Assembly: GCA_964608735.1 (NCBI GenBank)
Contig: CAZSPL010000139.1
Coordinates: 1-10,784, forward strand
Length of the DNA stretch: 10,784 nt
DNA from: CAZSPL01 sp964608735
GTDB taxonomy: Bacteria; JAJVIF01; JAPKYR01; CAZSPL01
Direction of reading: 5' to 3'
The notes under the pieces are model-generated. The model was given only the letters and a program-made list of their open reading frames with translations, searched no databases and was not told the origin of the DNA. Position numbers and translations under genes: made by a program. Within the stretch, counting starts at the first letter, position 1. Every line of letters starts with the position of its first letter. This document shows, piece by piece, positions 6,528 to 10,784 of this stretch.

Positions 6528-6551
6528 GCCCAGAGACCGTAATCTTGCCCA
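6528..6551 (-). promoter_or_regulatory. Two TGGGC direct repeats upstream of the MraZ-like genes
   Basis: The minus strand reads TGGGC at 6551-6547 and again at 6532-6528, 19 bp apart, between the likely promoter and the ATG. In E. coli MraZ binds TGGG repeats spaced about one helical turn apart in the leader of its own operon. These two would sit two turns apart with the middle copy missing, so autoregulation is a reasonable guess. Confidence 0.35.
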
Positions 6552-6594
6552 CAACATGGTGCTCACACTGCTCGACTTGCGTTGGAGCATTCTG

Positions 6595-6623
6595 ATTTTA
6601 CATCATTAAGTCAGCTCATGGAA
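6595..6623 (-). promoter_or_regulatory. Possible promoter of the MraZ-like pair
   Basis: TAAAAT (6600-6595) is a good -10. The hexamer 17 bp upstream (TTCCAT, 6623-6618) is a poor -35. Transcription would start near 6588, placing both TGGGC repeats in the leader. Confidence 0.35.
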
Positions 6624-6646
6624 GTAGTGATTTAAGAACATGAAGG

Positions 6647-6669
6647 AAAACCCCGTACGATGACGGGGT
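6647..6669 (-). terminator. Rho-independent terminator, minus strand
   Basis: ACCCCGT (6669-6663) pairs with ACGGGGT (6656-6650) around a 6-nt loop, followed by T4 (6650-6647). It ends a leftward transcript arising between here and 7092, and insulates the MraZ-like pair. Confidence 0.7.
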
Positions 6670-6695
6670 GTGTGAAAAGCGGCATAAAATAAGGG

Positions 6696-6753
6696 CCGCG
6701 GGGGGCTGGTCCCACCTCAGCAAATCTCCCCAATGCTAATTCGCCCCCCGCGG
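6696..6753. repeat. GC-rich 11-bp perfect inverted repeat
   Basis: CCGCGGGGGGC (6696-6706) and GCCCCCCGCGG (6743-6753) are perfectly complementary around a 36-nt loop that itself contains AGCA/TGCT arms. On the minus strand it is followed by CCCTTATTTT, so it could act as an extra terminator or a stable RNA stem. Confidence 0.6.
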
Positions 6754-6971
6754 GTCCCAGAAGGACCCTTCTTCGCGGACGTGGTTTTACATGCAGTGAT
6801 TGCCCGGCTCCTTAACGCCGATGCCGCGCGGGTGAATAAGCCGGACCATCCCGCGGGCTTTCCGACATTGCATGTGTACGAATAATTTCTTCGGGCAAGC
6901 GGCGTGTGCAAATCCCGCCTGCATGAATAGCCTGGAGATAGATACGAGTTTCGGTTAAATTTTCTTTTCAT
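6717..6971 (-). CDS. Weak candidate small ORF, 84 residues, no known family
   Basis: An ATG at 6969-6971 is preceded by CAGGA at about 9 nt, and the frame runs to TGA 6717-6719. A terminator begins 48 nt later and a promoter-like sequence lies about 95 nt upstream. The product would be basic (MKRKFNRNSYLSPGYSCRR at the start), with four Cys and no membrane segment or recognisable motif. Against it: codon choice looks unlike the neighbours (many AGA, AGG, CGA and GGG), and the stop sits inside the loop of the GC-rich inverted repeat. It may be a non-coding transcript instead. Confidence 0.2.
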   Translation of the reverse strand: MKRKFNRNSYLSPGYSCRRDLHTPLARRNYSYTCNVGKPAGWSGLFTRAASALRSRAITACKTTSAKKGPSGTRGGRISIGEIC

Positions 6972-7063
6972 GGTGGATAATCCTGGTGAATGGATAAAAT
7001 AAAATGAGCGGCACGGATGGAAATCTTCAAATTGACAAAGGGGGAAAACAGATGTACATAAGA

Positions 7064-7092
7064 TACATACCACCTGAATTGCATGCCGTCAA
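7064..7092 (-). promoter_or_regulatory. Possible minus-strand promoter with extended -10
   Basis: TTGACG (7092-7087), a 17-bp spacer and TATGTA (7069-7064) preceded by TGG form a plausible extended -10 promoter aimed at the transcript that ends at 6647. The -10 matches the consensus at only three positions. Confidence 0.35.
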
Positions 7093-7169
7093 TACGTCAA
7101 TAATATTTACCGGGAATAATTTTAATCAGTAACGATTCTGAAATAGCTCGATACGGCCGGGCCCTTCCA

Positions 7170-7198
7170 TTGCCGCGATAGGCCTTTTGTGGTATATT
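7170..7198 (+). promoter_or_regulatory. Promoter of tRNA-Ala
   Basis: TTGCCG (7170-7175) and TATATT (7193-7198) lie 17 bp apart, and TGG precedes the -10. Transcription would start near 7205, about 42 nt before the tRNA. The leader can form GACCGG/CCGGTC (7213-7218 with 7226-7231). Confidence 0.7.
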
Positions 7199-7245
7199 AC
7201 GTCGGCCTTCATGACCGGTCAATGGCCGGTCGAAGCGAGGCGACG

Positions 7246-7322
<77 letters not shown>

Positions 7323-7333
7323 TATTTGAAATG

Positions 7334-7357
7334 AAACCTGCATTGGCAGGTTTTTTT
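7334..7357 (+). terminator. Rho-independent terminator of tRNA-Ala
   Basis: AAACCTGC (7334-7341) pairs with GCAGGTTT (7346-7353) around ATTG, and the T-run reaches 7357. It starts 12 nt after the tRNA end. Confidence 0.92.
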
Positions 7358-7364
7358 ACATGAG

Positions 7365-7389
7365 AAAATCCCCGCGCCGTCGCGGGGAT
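7365..7389 (-). terminator. Rho-independent terminator of the HEAT-repeat gene
   Basis: ATCCCCGCG (7389-7381) pairs perfectly with CGCGGGGAT (7376-7368) around a 4-nt loop, followed on the minus strand by T4 (7368-7365). It lies 28 nt past the HEAT-repeat gene stop and converges with the tRNA-Ala terminator. Confidence 0.8.
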
Positions 7390-7417
7390 ATGTAAGGGTG
7401 GATCTATGCTGTTTTAG

Positions 7418-7840
7418 TTATTGCTTCTTTCTCATATCTTTCTTCGCCTGCTCGTCTATATTCCTCAGGGCAGCGGATGCCGCGCGCCGGACATCGGGAT
7501 TGGATTCGCTCAACATCTTTATCAAGGTCTTGATAAGTTTCTGATCGTTGCCATAATGCCTGAGCGCACCGGCGACGGCTTCGCGCACGCGCGAATGATT
7601 GTCGGCAAGTGCTTTCAGTAATGCCGGGATGGCCCCTTCCTGAGCGCCGAATTTATCAAGGGTCTGTGCGGCGCTTGCGCGGACCCACTCGCTCTGATCC
7701 TCAAGCATGCGTATCATGGCCTCGGCTACGCCCGGCGCCGGGCCAAGCCTGCTCAGGGATTCAACCGCCGTCATCCTCGCTCCCCACGAAGGGTCGGTGA
7801 GAGCGTTCAACAACTGTTCCGGTTTCTCTTGCGTGGTCAT
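7418..7840 (-). CDS. Small HEAT-repeat protein
   Basis: This 140-residue protein consists almost entirely of four HEAT (PBS-lyase type) repeats at about 8-37, 38-69, 70-101 and 102-132. The repeated pattern is LLxxLxDxxxxVRxxAAxxLxxxG, with the VR pair at V53-R54, V85-R86 and V117-R118 and a more divergent first repeat. The tail is basic (KKDMRKKQ). Such proteins are protein-binding scaffolds; some relatives act as phycobilin lyases, but no tetrapyrrole gene is nearby and no catalytic residue can be assigned. The ATG at 7838-7840 has GTGAGGTG about 8 nt upstream. The gene stands alone between two tRNA units and ends at its own terminator. It has no signal peptide, so it is cytoplasmic. Partner unknown. 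Confidence 0.92.
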   Translation of the reverse strand: MTTQEKPEQLLNALTDPSWGARMTAVESLSRLGPAPGVAEAMIRMLEDQSEWVRASAAQTLDKFGAQEGAIPALLKALADNHSRVREAVAGALRHYGNDQKLIKTLIKMLSESNPDVRRAASAALRNIDEQAKKDMRKKQ

Positions 7841-7889
7841 CTGTATTGCACCTCACTCACATATACCCCGGAACTCTCCGGCGGCTCAT

Positions 7890-7916
7890 CCCGGAAGGGA
7901 TTGCGAATCCTCCGGG
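7890..7916. other. Hairpin upstream of the HEAT-repeat gene
   Basis: CCCGGA and GGATT (7890-7895, 7898-7902) pair with AATCC and TCCGGG (7906-7910, 7911-7916), an 11-bp stem with one 2-nt bulge and a 3-nt loop. A smaller CCGGA/TCCGG hairpin follows at 7868-7881. Both would lie in the leader of the HEAT-repeat mRNA. No clear promoter was found for that gene. Confidence 0.45.
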
Positions 7917-8013
7917 AAGGGTGTATGGCTAAACCATAGAGCCGCTTCAATCTTGCCCAGTTTGTCAGGCCCACCCAAATCCGGCCTCATCAATATAGAT
8001 GCGAAAATACCGG

Positions 8014-8062
8014 AAAAAAATCCCCTTTCCAATCGGCCTTTAAAAGACTTCATAAAGGGGAT
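8014..8062 (-). terminator. Rho-independent terminator of tRNA-Leu
   Basis: ATCCCCTTT (8062-8054) pairs perfectly with AAAGGGGAT (8028-8020), followed by a run of seven T (8020-8014). The 25-nt loop is long for this type of element. It starts 13 nt after the tRNA end. Confidence 0.88.
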
Positions 8063-8075
8063 ACGAGAAATTCAA

Positions 8076-8160
8076 TGCGCGAGGGGGGACTTGAACCCCC
8101 ATGAGGAAGCCCTCACTAGGCCCTCAACCTAGCGCGTCTACCGAATTCCGCCACTCGCGC
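8076..8160 (-). tRNA. tRNA-Leu, anticodon GAG
   Basis: This is a class II tRNA of 85 nt. Acceptor GCGCGAG pairs perfectly with CTCGCGC, the anticodon stem is CTAGG/CCTAG around TTGAGGG (anticodon GAG at 8125-8123, reading CUC), the long variable arm is TGAGG-GCTT-CCTCA, and the T-arm is GGGGG-TTCAAGT-CCCCC. The discriminator is A. CCA is not encoded (TTG follows), unlike the tRNA-Ala in this window, so a CCA-adding enzyme must finish it. Confidence 0.97.
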
Positions 8161-8177
8161 ATTAGTTCTTCAGACAA

Positions 8178-8206
8178 ATTTTAGCTTATCAACAATGTTA
8201 AGGCAA
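8178..8206 (-). promoter_or_regulatory. Promoter of tRNA-Leu
   Basis: TTGCCT (8206-8201) and TAAAAT (8183-8178) are separated by 17 bp. Transcription would start near 8171, about ten nt before the tRNA. Because no terminator follows the PqqD-like gene, readthrough from that operon may also reach this tRNA. Confidence 0.75.
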
Positions 8207-8225
8207 GGTTTTTCGGCGCCGTGAG

Positions 8226-8582
8226 TCAGTTTGCTTTATCCCCCGGATTTATCCTGATCAGCCCGTTTTTTTCAAGGGATGAAATGAACTCACTGACCCT
8301 CGCTACGCACGGCTCTATGCGTTCGCCGAAATGCTTCTCCGATTCCACGATTATCTGCCTTACGCTCATTTTGCCGTCGCATAGCCGATAGATGAAGCTG
8401 CCGATCTCGTCAAGTTTCACGACATACATCTTACGGAGCTTCAACAGCGAGCAGAACGCCTTCCCGAAAGCATTGCTGAATTTCGGGACCTCTATTTTAA
8501 TCAGCCCTGATTCGTCGCAAGAAGCCCGGTGCCTGGACAGTGGATACATATCCAGGAGGTTTTCCACTTTAGCCGGATTCAC
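8226..8582 (-). CDS. PqqD-like (RRE-fold) small protein
   Basis: This is a 118-residue protein. The region from about residue 50 to 112 follows the PqqD family pattern: MYVVKLDEIGSFIYRLCDG, then MSVRQIIVESEKHFGE, then a helix VSEFISSLEKNGLIRI. PqqD and related RiPP recognition elements are small winged-helix proteins that bind peptide precursors for a modifying enzyme. The first 45 residues are an extra N-terminal segment with Cys22 and Cys43. The start is GTG 8580-8582, with AGGAG 12 nt upstream, a longer spacing than ideal; the next in-frame starts have no SD. It begins 9 nt after the OPT transporter stop, so the two are co-transcribed. No PqqE-like radical SAM enzyme or obvious precursor is in the window, so the role may be peptide binding or regulation of the transporter. 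Confidence 0.75.
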   Translation of the reverse strand: MNPAKVENLLDMYPLSRHRASCDESGLIKIEVPKFSNAFGKAFCSLLKLRKMYVVKLDEIGSFIYRLCDGKMSVRQIIVESEKHFGERIEPCVARVSEFISSLEKNGLIRINPGDKAN

Positions 8583-8591
8583 TAAAAATGC

Positions 8592-10529
8592 TTACTCCTG
8601 TCGCTGCCTGCCGGCGAGACATATCGAAATAAATCCGAGTACAATTATCGCAATGACTACAATGGTCAGCGCCCAAACCATGGTCTCCGACAGCGCGATC
8701 GTCGTGAGCGGAAGCGTCGCGCCAAGTATCAGCGGTATGGCAAGGCCTATTCCCACGAGCGCCTCTCCCGCGATAAGCCCGGAGCCGAGAAGGATACCGC
8801 GCTGGATTGACTCGAAGACGCTCCTGTATCCGAGGCCCACTTTTCTCCGCCATACCAGCAGGTGAATCAGTCCCCCGATGAAAATCGGGACCGACATACT
8901 CAGCGGAAGGTAAATTCCTACGGCAACCGCCATCACATATGTCCTGACCTTCGCTTTCGACATCTTGAGTATCTCATCGAGCACGATAAGGATAATGCCG
9001 ATAACCGCGCCGGCTATCAGCATGTCCCATGGCAGGCCCTTCCGCTCAAAAATCATACGTGTCAGGTTCGCGAACAGGTTGGCTTGTGGAGCGGCGAGAT
9101 ATTCGACGCCCTCCGTAGTTCGCTCGAATCCGTAGGAGTTTTTCAACAGGAAGAGTATCGGCGCGATGGCGAACGCCGGCACCATAACCCCGATGCACTG
9201 CGTAATCTGCTGCAGGCGCGGGGTAGCACCCACGAGATATCCCGTCTTCAGGTCCTGCGAAATATCCCCCGCCGTGCATGTGGCGCAGCATACGACGCCG
9301 GCGATACCGAGCGCGGCGAGCATTCCCGCCTCCCCTTTCATCCCGGCGGCGATGAGCAGGATCGATGCGAATAGAAGCGCGCATATCGTCATTCCCGAGA
9401 CCGGGCTGTTGGATGACCCGACCAGTCCTACTATGTATGACGCCACGGCAACGAAGAAGAATGAAGCTATAACCATTATCACCGTCGAGAATATCCCGAG
9501 GGCAATGTTATGCGTGAAGTAGATATACAGTACCGCCGTCGCGATGAAGATGATAAGGCACGATTTCCAGATGAAGCCTATCCCGAGATCCTTCTCGGTG
9601 CGCTTTATCGTTGCCGATGCGCCATTTCCTATGCTCGAAAGTGTCGTCTTGATGGAATCGGCGATGGCCTTCCTGATGGATATGATTGTCCACAGCCCTC
9701 CCACGACCATCGCGCCCACGCCGAGGTACCGGATTTTCGTATCCCAGACTTCCCACGCGATATCCATCGCCGAAGCGTCGCTCACAGCCTGCGCCGATGA
9801 GATTATCGGTATCGCGATTATCCAGGCGATAACGCCGCCGAGGAACACGAGAGATGCGACATTCAGCCCGACGATGTATCCGACCGACATAAGCAGGGGG
9901 CTTATCTCGCTGCCGAAGTAGTAGACGGTGTTCCCGGTGCCGTGCCAGGCCGTTTCAAATGCACCCTTTACGTAGCCGAAGAGGTTGGCGAGAAGCTTGA
10001 ACATCGCCCCGGCAAATATTCCTATGAATATGTAGGCAATACCGATGCCCCCGGTTTCGCCCGCCTTCAGGACCTCGGCGCACGCGACACCTTCGGGAAA
10101 CGCGAGTTGCTTTTCCTTCACGATAAGCGCGCGCCGCATGGGGATCATGAACAACACCCCGAGAAGGCCGCCGAGAAGGGCGATAGCGGTCGTCTCCAAG
10201 AACTTGAATTCATCCCATACGCCGATGATGACAAGCGCAGGAACGGTGAAGATGATCCCGGCGGCGAGCGATTCCCCGGAGGAAGTCATGGTCTGCACGA
10301 TATTGTTTTCGAGTATCGTCCCCCGCCTGAGTACGCCCCTGAGTATTGCCATGGACATCACGGCCGCGGGTATCGATGCGCTCACGGTCATGCCGACCTT
10401 GAGCCCGAGATAGCAGTTCGCCGCTGTCATTAAGAGACCGAGAATTATGCCGAGTACAATCGACTGGACGGTAACCTCGGCGATATTTTTCTCCGCTGGA
10501 ACATAGGGGACGAATTCGTCGCTGGACAT
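8592..10529 (-). CDS. OPT family oligopeptide transporter
   Basis: This 645-residue protein, the usual size for bacterial OPT proteins, has roughly 14-16 hydrophobic segments. Family hallmarks, in order: NCYLGLKVGMTVSASIPA (38-55), NNIVQTMTSSGES (75-87), QLAFPEGVACAEVL (141-154), SSNSPVSGMT (372-381), and CCATC plus GDISQDLKTGYLVGATPR (414-438). OPT proteins are proton-coupled inner-membrane importers of small peptides or metal chelates. The ATG at 10527-10529 has GGAGG 5 nt upstream. Its own promoter-like sequence, with a tandem repeat over the -10, lies 55-80 bp upstream behind a terminator, so it heads an operon with the PqqD-like gene. The substrate cannot be told from the sequence. No frameshift or missing motif was seen. 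Confidence 0.96.
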   Translation of the reverse strand: MSSDEFVPYVPAEKNIAEVTVQSIVLGIILGLLMTAANCYLGLKVGMTVSASIPAAVMSMAILRGVLRRGTILENNIVQTMTSSGESLAAGIIFTVPALVIIGVWDEFKFLETTAIALLGGLLGVLFMIPMRRALIVKEKQLAFPEGVACAEVLKAGETGGIGIAYIFIGIFAGAMFKLLANLFGYVKGAFETAWHGTGNTVYYFGSEISPLLMSVGYIVGLNVASLVFLGGVIAWIIAIPIISSAQAVSDASAMDIAWEVWDTKIRYLGVGAMVVGGLWTIISIRKAIADSIKTTLSSIGNGASATIKRTEKDLGIGFIWKSCLIIFIATAVLYIYFTHNIALGIFSTVIMVIASFFFVAVASYIVGLVGSSNSPVSGMTICALLFASILLIAAGMKGEAGMLAALGIAGVVCCATCTAGDISQDLKTGYLVGATPRLQQITQCIGVMVPAFAIAPILFLLKNSYGFERTTEGVEYLAAPQANLFANLTRMIFERKGLPWDMLIAGAVIGIILIVLDEILKMSKAKVRTYVMAVAVGIYLPLSMSVPIFIGGLIHLLVWRRKVGLGYRSVFESIQRGILLGSGLIAGEALVGIGLAIPLILGATLPLTTIALSETMVWALTIVVIAIIVLGFISICLAGRQRQE

Positions 10530-10579
10530 CGTCTCCTCCGGTGAGATGGATTATTGAAAGTATGAGCCTCCTCCTGGGA

Positions 10580-10597
10580 CTAATCATATCTAATCAT
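10580..10597. repeat. Tandem 8-bp direct repeat over the OPT -10 element
   Basis: CTAATCAT occurs at 10580-10587 and 10590-10597, a period of exactly 10 bp, that is one helical turn. The first copy covers the proposed -10 and the second lies in the spacer, so a regulator bound here would block the promoter. Confidence 0.5.
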
Positions 10598-10611
10598 TTG
10601 TGAATTTGGAA
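10583..10611 (-). promoter_or_regulatory. Probable promoter of the OPT-PqqD operon
   Basis: TATGAT (10588-10583) matches five of six -10 bases. Seventeen bp upstream is TTCCAA (10611-10606), a weak -35. It sits between the upstream terminator and the OPT gene. A strong SD-like AGGAGGAGG lies in the leader at about 10577-10569 but is not followed by a usual start codon. Confidence 0.5.
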
Positions 10612-10616
10612 GTATT

Positions 10617-10644
10617 AAAAAAAAAGCCCGGCAATCCACCGGGC
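10617..10644 (-). terminator. Rho-independent terminator of the upstream minus-strand gene
   Basis: GCCCGG (10644-10639) pairs with CCGGGC (10631-10626) around a 7-nt loop, followed by nine T (10625-10617). It lies 23 nt after the stop of the partial gene at the right edge. Confidence 0.92.
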
Positions 10645-10667
10645 ATGAGTTCGGTTTAGATGCGGGC

Positions 10668-10784
10668 TTATTCAGTAATGAATGAATTAATCAGGCAGCT
10701 TATGAAGAATGCGACCCCCATGTACGTAATAAACCGGCGCATCCCCTCATCCATACCCTTGATGCCCCGCGTGCTCTGGCCGGC
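10668..10784 (-). CDS. C-terminal end of an unidentified protein (partial)
   Basis: The frame is open from the window edge for 38 codons to TAA 10668-10670. The visible residues are AGQSTRGIKGMDEGMRRF followed by the hydrophobic stretch ITYMGVAFFISCLINSFITE, which looks like a short C-terminal membrane helix. The well-formed terminator 23 nt later supports a real gene end here. Too little is visible to name a family, and a short separate membrane peptide starting at the internal ATG cannot be excluded. Confidence 0.55.
   Translation of the reverse strand, partial: AGQSTRGIKGMDEGMRRFITYMGVAFFISCLINSFITE

Noticed and set aside
6869..6958. Short Cys-containing plus-strand frame near 6870-6957, considered as a RiPP precursor for the PqqD-like protein
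   Set aside because: No SD, on the opposite strand, far from the PqqD-like gene, and no modifying enzyme is present.

Overview
The window comes from a bacterium with moderately GC-rich coding DNA and AT-richer gaps between genes. Shine-Dalgarno (SD) sites are strong, sigma70-type promoters are clear, and many rho-independent terminators are visible. A signal-peptide protease, a probable lipoprotein, an OPT-family transporter and MraZ-like regulators suggest an uncultured or poorly sampled lineage, but the sequence alone does not fix the phylum. Every protein gene I support lies on the minus strand; only a tRNA-Ala is on the plus strand. No transposase, integrase, CRISPR array or prophage gene was seen.

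Layout, left to right. (1) 1-2171: a translationally coupled pair read leftwards. The first gene encodes a probable lipoprotein with a cohesin-like domain. The second encodes a secreted M6-family zinc metalloprotease that runs off the left edge, open for 550 codons. (2) 2339-5260: an ABC-2 export operon in the order ATPase, permease, permease, ended by a terminator. It starts from a very good promoter (TTGACT-17-TATATT) followed by a leader of about 320 nt. The end of that leader can fold either into a textbook terminator or into a 13-of-14-bp antiterminator built on the same arm, so the operon looks controlled by transcription attenuation. (3) 5261-5658: AT-rich spacer with hairpins. (4) 5659-6520: two overlapping genes for MraZ-like (AbrB-fold) DNA-binding proteins, with no division or cell-wall genes beside them. 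(5) 6521-7246: mostly non-coding, with terminators, a GC-rich 11-bp inverted repeat and at best a weak 84-codon ORF. (6) 7170-7357: tRNA-Ala(CGC) with its own promoter and terminator. (7) 7365-7840: a small HEAT-repeat protein. (8) 8014-8206: tRNA-Leu(GAG) with its own promoter and terminator. (9) 8226-10611: an OPT-family oligopeptide transporter followed 9 nt later by a PqqD-like small protein. (10) 10617-10784: a terminator and the last 38 codons of another minus-strand gene.

How the parts may work together. The protease and cohesin-like lipoprotein are probably exported as a pair. The ABC proteins form one exporter whose expression is probably gated by its leader RNA. The two MraZ-like proteins probably regulate transcription, perhaps their own, through TGGGC repeats in their leader. 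The OPT transporter and PqqD-like protein are a candidate peptide-uptake or peptide-handling unit. The least-explained elements are the attenuator leader, the orphan MraZ-like pair and the OPT-PqqD pair.
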